Assembly: GCA_018920345.1 (NCBI GenBank)
Contig: JAHLMN010000010.1
Location: forward strand, 1-45,374
Reading direction: 5' to 3'
DNA from: Candidatus Aenigmatarchaeota archaeon
GTDB taxonomy: Archaea; Aenigmatarchaeota; Aenigmatarchaeia; CG10238-14
Length of the DNA stretch: 45,374 nucleotides
The notes below the pieces were generated by a model. The model made no database searches. It was not told the DNA's origin and saw nothing but the letters and a program-made list of their open reading frames with translations. Positions 1 to 8,817 of this stretch are shown here, piece by piece. Numbering within the stretch: the first letter of the stretch is position 1; each line of letters opens with the position of its first letter. The position numbers were made by a program, and so were the translations under genes.

Positions 1-368
1 TTAATTGTTTTTGTAATATAATCATATCTGATTTTTATTTTATATGGTGTATTTGAATAAATAAAATCTATATGAGATACAAAATTTTCATCTAAATTTT
101 CTATGTCTTTTTTTTCAATATTATAATCAGTGGAAAATATATCTATTGTATAACAGTCATCTAATGCTATATCTTTTCCAAAATCATGTTTTGACCAACA
201 TATATCACCGCATTTTTTTAATTCTTTTAGTATATCTGATTTGGTTCCATTCAAATTTTCCCAACATTTTGTAGGCATTACTTTCCAACTTAAAGATATA
301 AATAAAATTATTGCTGCAATAGGTATTGCAATTAGCAGCATATCAGCTACAAGTTTATTTGAGTCCAA
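1..368 (-). CDS. Membrane-anchored cysteine-containing protein, 3' end outside window
   Basis: The reading frame is open from an upstream stop near position 390 to the left edge, so the C-terminus is missing. I chose the TTG at 368 because GGTG lies just before it; an ATG at 341 is the alternative. One hydrophobic segment (LLIAIPIAAIILFISL) sits near the N-terminus. It is followed by a polar domain with four cysteines (CW..., C..C, ...C) that could form disulfides outside the cell. It resembles small pilin-like or single-pass surface proteins common in DPANN archaea, but I do not recognise a family. It lies downstream of sufC on the same strand and is not SufB or SufD. Confidence 0.55.
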   Translation of the reverse strand, partial: MDSNKLVADMLLIAIPIAAIILFISLSWKVMPTKCWENLNGTKSDILKELKKCGDICWSKHDFGKDIALDDCYTIDIFSTDYNIEKKDIENLDENFVSHIDFIYSNTPYKIKIRYDYITKTI

Positions 369-408
369 AACAACACCTAAAATTATTTTAAATTAACTAA
401 AAATAAAA

Positions 409-1170
409 TTATCTAGAAATTATCCCGTCATATCCCTTTTCTTCTAATTCTTCTGTCAAACTATAATCTCCTGTTTTTACTATTTTTCCATCAAACATTA
501 TATGAACATAGTTTGGTCTAATATATTTTAGAATTCTTTGATAATGTGTAACTATTACTATTCCCAAATTAGGTCCGGCTATTTTATTTATTCCATTTGA
601 AACTGTTTTTAAAGAGTCTATATCAAGTCCGCTATCAGTTTCATCTAAAAATGCAAACTTTGGCTCTAATATGGCTAATTGCAATATCTCTGCTTTTTTC
701 TTTTCTCCTCCAGAAAAACCTTCATTTAAATTTCTTTCAACAAAATTTTCCTTTATCCCAAGTAGTTTCATTTTTTCTTTAAGAATTTTTTGAAATTGCA
801 ACACAGAAACCAATTCTTCTCCTTTATTTGTAATATCTTTACCTTTGACTGCATTATATGCATGTCTCAAAAAATTAGCTAAATTTAATCCAGGTATTAC
901 AACAGGATATTGAAATGCCAAAAACAATCCTTTTTTAGCTCTTTGATCAGGAGGAATATCTTTTATATCTTCTCCGTCAAAAAGTATTGACCCTTTTGTT
1001 ATTTTATATCTTGGGTGGCCCATTACAGCATAGCTTAAAGTGCTTTTACCAGCACCATTAGGTCCCATTATTGCATGTATTTCTCCTTGTTTTATTGTCA
1101 AATTTAATCCTTTAATTATTTCTTTGCCTTCGACTTCTACATGTAGATTTTTTATTTCAAGTATTGACAT
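409..1170 (-). CDS. sufC: Fe-S cluster assembly ATPase SufC
   Basis: SufC is the ABC-type ATPase of the SUF system. It drives the SufB/SufBD scaffold that assembles iron-sulfur clusters in the cytoplasm. At 253 aa it has the usual length. Visible motifs are Walker A GPNGAGKST (residues 36-44), a Q-loop in FLAFQYP, the signature FSGGEKKKAEI, Walker B FAFLDETDSGLDID and an H-loop in IVTHYQ. The Suf-specific ETDSGLDID and GEKKK stretches separate it from transport ABC proteins. The ATG at 1170 lies about 20 nt after a TATA-like stretch, consistent with a leaderless mRNA. SufB is the usual partner but is not encoded on either side in this window. Confidence 0.95.
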   Translation of the reverse strand: MSILEIKNLHVEVEGKEIIKGLNLTIKQGEIHAIMGPNGAGKSTLSYAVMGHPRYKITKGSILFDGEDIKDIPPDQRAKKGLFLAFQYPVVIPGLNLANFLRHAYNAVKGKDITNKGEELVSVLQFQKILKEKMKLLGIKENFVERNLNEGFSGGEKKKAEILQLAILEPKFAFLDETDSGLDIDSLKTVSNGINKIAGPNLGIVIVTHYQRILKYIRPNYVHIMFDGKIVKTGDYSLTEELEEKGYDGIISR

Positions 1171-1175
1171 AAAAT

Positions 1176-1190
1176 TATAACAGTGTTATA
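1176..1190. promoter_or_regulatory. Palindrome overlapping the sufC promoter
   Basis: The perfect inverted repeat TATAACA-G-TGTTATA lies 6-20 nt upstream of the sufC start codon. It overlaps the AT-rich TATA-like box expected at about -26. Position and symmetry fit an operator for a dimeric repressor, possibly controlling sufC. The regulator is unknown, and short AT-rich palindromes also arise by chance. Confidence 0.35.
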
Positions 1191-1205
1191 AATATTAATT
1201 ATTTT

Positions 1206-2408
1206 CTATTTCAACCAAATCTTCTTTAATTCTAAAAAATTTTCCTCTTTTATTGCTTTTCTAATATCTTTTATTAAATTCAAAAAAAAGTGAATATTGT
1301 GTATGCTAGCAAGACGATAATATGACAATTCTTTAGCCATATACAAATGTCTCAAATATGCTTTAGTGTAATTCTTACACGTATAGCAGTTGCAATTTTC
1401 ACTAATAGAAGAATTGTCTTTTTTATATATAGACTTGCCTATATCAATTCTAAATTTATTTTTGACATTACCTCCATCTTCTGGATAAATATAAAGAAAA
1501 CCTGCTCTTGCCAAACGTGTTGGTGAAACACAATCAAAACTATCTATACCTCTTTCTATGCAATTAAAAAAATCTTCTACTGTACCTATACCTAATAAAT
1601 GTCTAGGTTTTTCTCTATTTAACAGAGGAATTGCCCAATCTAAAATTTTATGCATATCTTTTTTTGATTTTCCTAAAGAGCCACCTATTGCTATTCCATC
1701 AAAATCTAAAGAAGAAATAAATTTAGCGCTTTCTTCTCTTAAATCTTTGTATTCTCCACCTTGAACTATTCCAAACAAGGCTTGATCTGTTTTTTTTGTT
1801 TTTAAGCATAATTCTGCCCATTTATGAGTCCTTTTCAAAGAATTAAGCGTATATTCATAATCATTTAGAGGAGATGTACATTCATCTAAAACAAGCATTA
1901 TATCTGAACCCAATGTTTCTTGAATTTCTATAGATAGCTCTGGTGTCAACAATATTTTTTTTCCATCATAAGGAGAATAAAAAGTAACTCCTTTATCATT
2001 AACAAAAGCAAATTTTTCTCCTTTTGGTTTAGGTCTTTCTTTTGCTTCATCCGGAAATATATTACTTATCTTACCTACACCATGCTCAATTCCAAAACCA
2101 AGGCTAAATGCTTGAAAACCACCACTATCTGTCATTATTGGTTTTTTCCAATTCATAAATTTATGCAAGCCACCAAATTCTTTAATCACTTCTAATCCTG
2201 GTCTAAGAAACAAATGATAAGTATTAGCCATTAGTATTTCTGCGTCTAAATCGTTCATATCTTCTGATGTTAATGACTTTACAGAAGCATTTGTAGCAAC
2301 AGGTAAAAAAACAGGTGTTTTAATTTTTCCGTGCTTTGTTTTTATTTCACCTAATCTAGCTTTAGATTCTTGACTTTCATATTCTATTTTAAACTCAAAA
2401 AAAGACAT
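1206..2408 (-). CDS. tgt: tRNA-guanine transglycosylase, bacterial (queuine/preQ1) type
   Basis: This enzyme exchanges a guanine in tRNA for a 7-deazaguanine. The 400-aa protein looks like bacterial/eukaryotic Tgt, which acts at the wobble position, not archaeal TgtA, which inserts preQ0 at position 15. Evidence is the DSGGFQAFSL active-site loop with its general acid/base Asp, the VQGG and AIGGSLG substrate loops, the nucleophile motif FDCVSPTRLAR and the zinc site CNCYTCKNYTKAYLRHL. The C-terminal PUA region of archaeal TgtA is absent. A roughly 35-residue insertion (about residues 106-140) follows DSGGFQAFSLGFG, where shorter Tgts go directly to the GVTF strand. It lies between sufC and the reductase genes. 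Family is secure; substrate and tRNA position are inferred. Confidence 0.9.
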   Translation of the reverse strand: MSFFEFKIEYESQESKARLGEIKTKHGKIKTPVFLPVATNASVKSLTSEDMNDLDAEILMANTYHLFLRPGLEVIKEFGGLHKFMNWKKPIMTDSGGFQAFSLGFGIEHGVGKISNIFPDEAKERPKPKGEKFAFVNDKGVTFYSPYDGKKILLTPELSIEIQETLGSDIMLVLDECTSPLNDYEYTLNSLKRTHKWAELCLKTKKTDQALFGIVQGGEYKDLREESAKFISSLDFDGIAIGGSLGKSKKDMHKILDWAIPLLNREKPRHLLGIGTVEDFFNCIERGIDSFDCVSPTRLARAGFLYIYPEDGGNVKNKFRIDIGKSIYKKDNSSISENCNCYTCKNYTKAYLRHLYMAKELSYYRLASIHNIHFFLNLIKDIRKAIKEENFLELKKIWLK

Positions 2409-2432
2409 GAAAATATTATTAACAGCTAAAAT

Positions 2433-4928
2433 TTATTTGCATAATCCCCATCCACAATTAGGACAAGTAACACAACCTTCTCCATGAACTAGAGTACTTC
2501 CACATTCTGGACATTTTGTTAATTGTTTAGCTGAAGGTAATTCTCCATTTGAATTTCCATTATCTTCTATTTTAGTTTGTTTTTTTTCAATAGTTGGAGC
2601 TACATATACTTGCTCTTGTATTGAGCTATCTCTATAAACAGTTACATCTTTACAACCTAGCTTGTAGGCTAACAAGTATATCTTCTTCACATCTTCTACC
2701 GTTGCTGTAGCAGGTAAATTGTTTGTTTTAGAAATACTAGAATCGACCCATTTTTGGAATGATGCCAAAGCCTTTATATGATCTTCTGGTTTTATATCCA
2801 TAGCTGTAACAAAAACTTTTTTCATCTTAGGTGGTATGTATTTTATTCCTTGTATACTTCCTTTATTCAAAGCTATATCTTTTAATAAAACTTCATCATA
2901 TAATCCTTCTTCTGTCATAGCTCTTTCAAAAACAGGCTCAACATAAAAGAAGCTGCCTATGGCAACATTTTTTTCATAAACTAAAGTAAATACAGGCTCT
3001 ATACCGCTACTACAGCCTGCTATCATTGATATACTACCAGTAGGAGCAATAACAGTTGTATAACCATTTCTTATTCCATGTTTCTTTATATCTTCAGATA
3101 TTTTATCCCAATCAAAATTCCAACTTTGCTTATCATAAAATCCTGAAAAAGGTAGTTTTCCGTCTTTATAGAAACTTTTGTCAAAGAATGGCAATTTTCC
3201 TCTTTTCTTTGCAAGCTCGATTGATTCAACTTTAGACCAATAATTGATAAACTCCATTAATTTTTCCATGAATTTTCTTCCTTCCTCACTGTTGTAGGCT
3301 AGATCAAGTTCAAAAAGCATGTCTGCTAGTCCCATAATACCTAAACCTATTTTTCTAGTAGAAAATGTCATTTCTCTTATTTCTTCCAAAGGATATTTGT
3401 TTATGTCTATAACATTATCTAAAAATCTCACAGCAATTCTTACAGTCTCTTTCAAACCATCCCAATCTACTTCTACTTTATTTTCATCTCTTTTTACAAA
3501 TCTCCATACATTGATGCTTCCTAAGTTACATGATTCATTCGGATATAAAAGAACTTCCCCACATGGATTGGTTGTTACAATAGGTCCTAAATGATCATAA
3601 AAAGGATTGTATTTATTTACATGATCAAAAAATATTACTCCTGGCTCAGCAGATTCCCATGCTTGATATGCTATCATATCAAAGAGTAAACGAGGATTGA
3701 TGTATTTTACTATTTTTTTATTTCTTGGGTTAACAAGTGGATATGGTTTGTTTTTTTCATAATATTCCCAAAAATCAGGCATCACAAGAACAGAAATGTT
3801 AAAGTTTCTTAACATCTTATTACCTTCTTTTGCCTTTACAAACTTTTCAATATCAGGATGATTTATATTCAATATACCCATATTTGCTCCTCTTCTCATA
3901 CCACCTTGTTTAATTACATCTGTCATCTTGTCAAACAATGTCATAAAACTTATTGGGCCTGATGATTTACCACCTGTAGTACTAACATAATCACCTTCTG
4001 GTCTTAACTTGGAAAAGTTATAGCCTAGCCCTCCACCTGCTTGAAATATTTTTGATGCCTTTAAAAGTGTAGTCATAATACTATCTAAAGAATCGTCTAT
4101 ATCTAGCACAAAGCAAGCTGACCCTAAACCTAAAGATGCACCAAAGTTTGCTATAGCAGGTGTATTTGGCATGAACCTTTTGCTTACCATTAAATCAAAA
4201 AATTCATCAATTGTCTTTTCATAAATGTCAAATTCGCCTTTTTTAATCATTTCATATAATTTTGACCAAGAAACTTTCATTTTTCCGTGATCGTTCATAT
4301 AGTCATAAAGACTTTTCAGTGATTCAACATGGTATTTATTCAAAATATATTTGCCTATTTTCAGCTCATTATTGTATTCGTTCATTTTAAATTCTTCAAA
4401 ATCATGTTTTTTCTGTTTACCATTTATATCAAAAACTTTTTCGTCATATATAATGTTAGGCAAACCAACATTAACAGCCACTCTAGTAAAAAGTTGTTTA
4501 GGCCATTCAACCAATTTACCTGATTCGTCCTTTCTTAAATATCTGGATTTTAAAACTCGCAAAGCATTTACATCGAATTGCTTATCAACTTCGTCTATTG
4601 TTTCTTTTTCAAGTATTGTAGCTTTTTCTTTTCTTATTTCAGCTCTTTTTTGTCTATAAAGAATATATGCTTTGGCAACTCTAGCATGACCTTCTTCTAT
4701 TAAAACTTTTTCAACACAATCCTGAATCATTTCAACGTCAGGAATTTCACCATCTTTTAGTTGTTGTTTAAGCATTTCAATAACTTTAGCTGTTAAATGA
4801 GGAATAGGAGATTTATCTTTACCACCTACAGCCTTTACAGCTTTCCATATTGCTTCACTTATTTTATTTTGATCAAAATCGACAATTCTTCCATCTCTTT
4901 TCTTAACTTTAGAAATTTCTTTAGCCAT
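2433..4928 (-). CDS. nrdJ: Adenosylcobalamin-dependent (class II) ribonucleotide reductase with ATP cone
   Basis: This enzyme reduces ribonucleotides to deoxyribonucleotides using a B12-generated thiyl radical. The 831-aa protein starts with an ATP-cone allosteric domain (residues about 1-95, VKKRDGRIVDFDQNKI). The catalytic barrel follows, with SACFVLDIDDS carrying one redox cysteine. TNPCGE carries the radical cysteine and its Asn/Glu partners, and SCNLGS has the second redox cysteine 11 residues later. The C-terminus is a cysteine-rich zinc-ribbon-like tail (CPECG...CPNCGWGLCK), typical of class II enzymes and used to re-reduce the active site. No class I diiron subunit or class III glycyl-radical motif is seen. 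The ATG at 4928 follows a GGGGGTG ribosome-binding site. It is the second reductase gene of a tandem pair. Confidence 0.93.
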   Translation of the reverse strand: MAKEISKVKKRDGRIVDFDQNKISEAIWKAVKAVGGKDKSPIPHLTAKVIEMLKQQLKDGEIPDVEMIQDCVEKVLIEEGHARVAKAYILYRQKRAEIRKEKATILEKETIDEVDKQFDVNALRVLKSRYLRKDESGKLVEWPKQLFTRVAVNVGLPNIIYDEKVFDINGKQKKHDFEEFKMNEYNNELKIGKYILNKYHVESLKSLYDYMNDHGKMKVSWSKLYEMIKKGEFDIYEKTIDEFFDLMVSKRFMPNTPAIANFGASLGLGSACFVLDIDDSLDSIMTTLLKASKIFQAGGGLGYNFSKLRPEGDYVSTTGGKSSGPISFMTLFDKMTDVIKQGGMRRGANMGILNINHPDIEKFVKAKEGNKMLRNFNISVLVMPDFWEYYEKNKPYPLVNPRNKKIVKYINPRLLFDMIAYQAWESAEPGVIFFDHVNKYNPFYDHLGPIVTTNPCGEVLLYPNESCNLGSINVWRFVKRDENKVEVDWDGLKETVRIAVRFLDNVIDINKYPLEEIREMTFSTRKIGLGIMGLADMLFELDLAYNSEEGRKFMEKLMEFINYWSKVESIELAKKRGKLPFFDKSFYKDGKLPFSGFYDKQSWNFDWDKISEDIKKHGIRNGYTTVIAPTGSISMIAGCSSGIEPVFTLVYEKNVAIGSFFYVEPVFERAMTEEGLYDEVLLKDIALNKGSIQGIKYIPPKMKKVFVTAMDIKPEDHIKALASFQKWVDSSISKTNNLPATATVEDVKKIYLLAYKLGCKDVTVYRDSSIQEQVYVAPTIEKKQTKIEDNGNSNGELPSAKQLTKCPECGSTLVHGEGCVTCPNCGWGLCK

Positions 4929-4995
4929 TCAAACACCCCCTTTTAGAAAATTGAAAACAAAATGTTTTTTGTAAAATTTGATTTAAAAGAATTTG

Positions 4996-5021
4996 TATTT
5001 TTTATTTGAAATAACAAAAAC
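4996..5021 (-). promoter_or_regulatory. Upstream element shared by both reductase genes, copy 1
   Basis: Read on the coding strand, this site has GTTTTTGT, then TATTTCAAA, then TAAAAAATA. It ends about 70 nt before the start of the ATP-cone reductase. A near match lies at the same distance from the other reductase gene (6900-6927). The last part looks like a TATA box preceded by a BRE-like purine stretch, so the pair may be strong related promoters giving leaders of about 45 nt. It could also be a regulator site. Confidence 0.45.
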
Positions 5022-5045
5022 CACTTTAAAGAAACAATTTAACAA

Positions 5046-6830
5046 TTATAAATGACAGGTCGCGCAACCACCTGTGCTTTCAATTATTTCTTGAGCCTCA
5101 TCTTCTTCTGTTTTCTCTGCTGGTATATTTATTATTTGATGTTCTCTGCTGCCATCTCTATAAACTGTTATACCTTTGCAACCTAAATCATAAGCTAACA
5201 TATATATTTTCTTTACATCTTCTACTGTTGCTTTATTTGGTAAATTAACTGTTTTTGAAACAGCATTATCAGTATATTTTTGAAACGCTGCTTGCATTTT
5301 AACATGCCATTCTGGTGAAATTTCATGAGCAACAACGAATATTTTTCTTATGTTTTCTGGAACTTCTTTCACTTCTGATAATTTTCCTTTCTTTAGAATT
5401 TTTTTCATTAACTCTTCTGAATAAAATCCTTTTTCTCTAGCTACTTTTTCAAACAATGGATTTGTTTCTATCAAGTTTGTACCTAGAGAATCTTTAACAT
5501 TTCTAACATATGTTATAGAAAACAGTGGCTCTATACTATGTGAGCAACCTGCTATTATGCTAAGATTACTAGTAGGTGCGATGGTTGTTATAGTTGCATT
5601 TCTCAAACATTTATATCCCCTTTCCTTCCAAATACTATTTTCAAATTCAGGGAATGAACCTCTCTCTTCAGCAAGTTTAACTGACGCTTTTCTCCCTTCT
5701 TCTGTTATAAATTTCATAAGTTTTTCAGCTATCTCTAAAGCTTTGTCAGAATTATATGGTATCTCTAGTTTTATTAACATGTCAGCAAAACCCATAATTC
5801 CTAAACCAATTCTTCTAATGCTTTTTGTTCTTTCTTCTATTTCTTTTAGTGGAAACAAACTAGCATCAATAACATTGTCTAAAAATCTAACAGACAAATG
5901 TATTACTCTTTTAAGCTCTACCCAATCTATTTCTGAATTTTTTATCATTTTTGAAACATCAATAGAGCCAAGATTACAAGAGTCATATGGATATAAAGGT
6001 TGCTCACCACAAGGGTTAGTTGTTTCTATAGGACCAAATTTTGGAACAGGATTTGATTCTGTATTATTCATTCTATCTAGAAATATTAATCCTGGCTCGC
6101 CGTTTCTCCACGCTGCTTCTGCTATTTTATCAAATATTTTCATAGCCGGCAATACTTCAACCACTTGATTGTTTCTTGGATTTACTAATTCAAATTTACC
6201 ATTTTCTTTTACAGCTTTCATAAATTTGTCAGTTATCCCAACAGAAATATTAAATGTAGTTATAGTACCTTCTTGTTTTTTTGAGTCTATAAATTCAAAT
6301 ATATCTGGATGATCTACACGTAAAACACCCATATTAGTTGCAAATCTTCTGTGTGCTTGTCTTATACCTTTTAAAGCAGAATCAAAGGCATTCAAGAAAA
6401 ATATAGGACCGGCTGCTATGCCTCCTGTTGATCCAACTTTATCTCCTTTTGGTCTTAATCTTGAAAAGGAAAAACCTGTACCACCACCAAATTTTTGAAC
6501 AATAGCAGCATTTTTAATAGTTTCAAAAATACTTTCCATTGAATCATCTAAAGGTAAAACATTACATGCTGAAAGTTGTCCTGAGCCAGTACCTGCATTC
6601 ATCAAAGTTGGGGAATTTGGAAGAAATTTTAAACTTGTTAAAAGTTCAAAAAATTCTTTTTCTATTTTTTCTATTTCTTGATCACTCTTTCCATATTTTT
6701 TTTCGACAGAAGCTATAGCATGTGCTACTCTTTTGAAAAGTTCTTCAGGAGTTTCTATTATTTCACCATATTCATTTCTTCTCAAATATCTAAGTTTTAA
6801 CAAGGTCAAAGCATTCTCTGTTAATTGCAA
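5046..6830 (-). CDS. Second class II ribonucleotide reductase, no ATP cone
   Basis: This is a second B12-type reductase of about 594 aa. It has the same catalytic signatures: SACNVLPLDDS, TNPCGE (radical cysteine) and SCNLGS with the redox cysteine 11 residues on. The motif APTSNLSIIAGCSHSIEP matches APTGSISMIAGCSSGIEP in its neighbour. It lacks the ATP cone and ends with a short GGCATCHL tail in place of a zinc ribbon. An upstream TTG at 6845 is possible. I prefer the TTG at 6830 because GGTGA sits 4 nt before it. It is the first gene of the tandem pair, 117 nt from the next. Both copies look catalytically intact, so this one may be a differently regulated isoform or a heteromeric partner. 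Confidence 0.88.
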   Translation of the reverse strand: MQLTENALTLLKLRYLRRNEYGEIIETPEELFKRVAHAIASVEKKYGKSDQEIEKIEKEFFELLTSLKFLPNSPTLMNAGTGSGQLSACNVLPLDDSMESIFETIKNAAIVQKFGGGTGFSFSRLRPKGDKVGSTGGIAAGPIFFLNAFDSALKGIRQAHRRFATNMGVLRVDHPDIFEFIDSKKQEGTITTFNISVGITDKFMKAVKENGKFELVNPRNNQVVEVLPAMKIFDKIAEAAWRNGEPGLIFLDRMNNTESNPVPKFGPIETTNPCGEQPLYPYDSCNLGSIDVSKMIKNSEIDWVELKRVIHLSVRFLDNVIDASLFPLKEIEERTKSIRRIGLGIMGFADMLIKLEIPYNSDKALEIAEKLMKFITEEGRKASVKLAEERGSFPEFENSIWKERGYKCLRNATITTIAPTSNLSIIAGCSHSIEPLFSITYVRNVKDSLGTNLIETNPLFEKVAREKGFYSEELMKKILKKGKLSEVKEVPENIRKIFVVAHEISPEWHVKMQAAFQKYTDNAVSKTVNLPNKATVEDVKKIYMLAYDLGCKGITVYRDGSREHQIINIPAEKTEEDEAQEIIESTGGCATCHL

Positions 6831-6899
6831 AAACTCACCCCACAAAAAATAAGTTAAATTATGTCAAAATGATTTAAATTGATTTATTTAGAAAAATTC

Positions 6900-6927
6900 T
6901 ATTTTTACTTTGAAATAATACAAAAAC
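6900..6927 (-). promoter_or_regulatory. Upstream element shared by both reductase genes, copy 2
   Basis: On the coding strand it reads GTTTTTGT-AT-TATTTCAAA-GTAAAAATA, starting just after the stop codon of the S16 protease gene and about 70-97 nt before the reductase start at 6830. It matches the element at 4996-5021 apart from small gaps. Interpreted as a BRE/TATA-like promoter, possibly co-regulating the two reductases. Confidence 0.45.
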
Positions 6928-6929
6928 AG

Positions 6930-8792
6930 TTATCTTTTTTTAATTTTTCTTTTAATCCTAGTTTTTTTCTTCATTTTAGTTTTTAGTATTGCTATATAAA
7001 ATAATGAAGCAAACAAACTCAATAACAATAATATTATCACTATTTGATTAATATCGATATTTTTACCCTTTTCATAAAGTTTATTATTAACATAACTATA
7101 AGCCTTTTCAGTCTCTATTGAAGAATATAATATTTGTATAGCATCTAAAGCATCATATTTTGAATCTTTTTTTATTGCTTCTTGAAGAGTATAGATTGAA
7201 TGCTCGTAGAATATTGTGCTTATTAAACTATTAGGTGTAAAGTTTGTTTTATTGAATTCTTCGTAAATTGTCTCTAAATCTTTACCATCAAATTTTTCAG
7301 ATGCATCTGCTCTCGATTTAGCTATAACTGCATCAAAATAAGCTACTATGTATTGACCTTTGGAATATTCTAGTTTGGCTGCTTCCAAATAAGAGTCAGC
7401 ACCAATAGTATCCTTACCTAATGTCTTAATTAAATTTATCTTATTTTCTGCTTCATCTATAGCTTTTCTTGCATCTGTCTCAAAAATTGATAAGCATGTA
7501 TGATTACTTTGTTGATCAATTTTATCTGCAAACTCCTTAGATATTTTTATCCATTCGCTAGCTACATTCATATCAAAAAATGCATTCCCAACATCATCAA
7601 ATGTGATTTTACTTAATCTATTTTCTGCATAATTTAATCTTTGTAAAGCAAAAACTGACCATTCAAAATCATCTTTTGTACAAAGGTTATCCATTGCCTT
7701 TTTTTCAACATAATCTTTTGTCTTTTCTAATTCGCTTTCAATTTCTTTTATTTTGTTATCAATAACAAGCTTCTTATTAGAATCAGAAGCGGAATAATAA
7801 TTGATTAAATCTATTATTGTTTTTGAATAAATACTAGACTTGAATCCATTATTTCCGGCAGAATATTTATATCCCTGTTTTAATAGCTCGTTGCCTTGAT
7901 CTAATAAACTTTTGGCTTGTTTTAATAATGTATCTAGATTATATCTAACATCGTCTGTAAGAGAAGCAGAATATAATTTGTTAAAAGCTTTATCATAGTT
8001 TATTTTTGCTCTTGTTAGAGCAGATTTGGCAAAATAATCAAATTCTTCATATTTTTTGATAGGAGATTTAAATGAAACATTTATAGATGGAAATTCTATG
8101 TTTGTTTTACTTTGAATTGGTTTTATATCTTCAAATGCATACTTTAAAGCTTCTTCTATTGTTGAAACCTCATAAACATTCATTCCCCAATTCTCTTTAG
8201 CATAATTTATCACATTAATTCTTACTGGCTCTATAGTTTCTATGCGCCAACCTGGAGATGGTGTCCTTACTTTTCTTATATACTGTATTTGCTCGGCTTG
8301 GCCTTGAGGTATTAAGAATAAAGAAACACCAGAATCTGCAGCTGCCTTTGCCTTTGCAAATATTTCTCCTACCTTTCCAATAGAATGATCTGATTCTACT
8401 GTTCCTGTTATAGAAAAGGATTGACTTATGGTTTTATTTTTAATAGCTGCAATTGTAGCAATAGCCATAGCAGCACCAGCTGATGGACCTTCAACATTTG
8501 TAGCTCCTGGTGTTGAAATAGAATAAATAACATCATATTTTGAAAAATCAAATTTTGTTATTTCTGAAGCTACTTTAACCGCAGTTCTCTCTGAATCTTG
8601 AGTATAAAGACCTTGTAGAGGTGTGGTATCAACTAATATTCTTCCTTTTCCCGGCTGAATTTCAACTGTAAGATTTCCTATTATACCTCTACCGTCTTTG
8701 TCAACACCAATAATTTTTATAGTAGAACTGTAAACTTGAGCATAAACTGTATTCAAAAATAGCAAAAAAATTATAACAGTGAAATATTTCAT
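6930..8792 (-). CDS. Exported Lon-type (S16) serine protease without AAA+ domain
   Basis: The protein (620 aa from the ATG at 8792) begins with a signal peptide (MKYFTVIIFLLFLNTVYA). A Lon protease domain follows at about residues 25-210. The catalytic serine is in EGPSAGAAMA (S104) and the catalytic lysine in EIFAKAKAAADSG (K147). The middle, about residues 230-570, is helix-rich with coiled-coil character. The C-terminus has one membrane segment (IVIILLLLSLFASLFYIAIL) and a very basic cytoplasmic tail. There is no ATPase domain, so this is an ATP-independent protease facing outward and anchored at its C-terminus. It may process or quality-control surface proteins (inference). A TTG 18 nt upstream would add MFHLIV, but the ATG gives a normal signal peptide. 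Confidence 0.87.
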   Translation of the reverse strand: MKYFTVIIFLLFLNTVYAQVYSSTIKIIGVDKDGRGIIGNLTVEIQPGKGRILVDTTPLQGLYTQDSERTAVKVASEITKFDFSKYDVIYSISTPGATNVEGPSAGAAMAIATIAAIKNKTISQSFSITGTVESDHSIGKVGEIFAKAKAAADSGVSLFLIPQGQAEQIQYIRKVRTPSPGWRIETIEPVRINVINYAKENWGMNVYEVSTIEEALKYAFEDIKPIQSKTNIEFPSINVSFKSPIKKYEEFDYFAKSALTRAKINYDKAFNKLYSASLTDDVRYNLDTLLKQAKSLLDQGNELLKQGYKYSAGNNGFKSSIYSKTIIDLINYYSASDSNKKLVIDNKIKEIESELEKTKDYVEKKAMDNLCTKDDFEWSVFALQRLNYAENRLSKITFDDVGNAFFDMNVASEWIKISKEFADKIDQQSNHTCLSIFETDARKAIDEAENKINLIKTLGKDTIGADSYLEAAKLEYSKGQYIVAYFDAVIAKSRADASEKFDGKDLETIYEEFNKTNFTPNSLISTIFYEHSIYTLQEAIKKDSKYDALDAIQILYSSIETEKAYSYVNNKLYEKGKNIDINQIVIILLLLSLFASLFYIAILKTKMKKKTRIKRKIKKR

Positions 8793-8817
8793 AACAATTA
8801 AATGAAACAAATAATAT

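Noticed and set aside
4929-5045. Cobalamin riboswitch upstream of the B12-dependent reductase
   Set aside because: The 117-nt gap is nearly all A/T with no B12-box-like or multi-stem structure.
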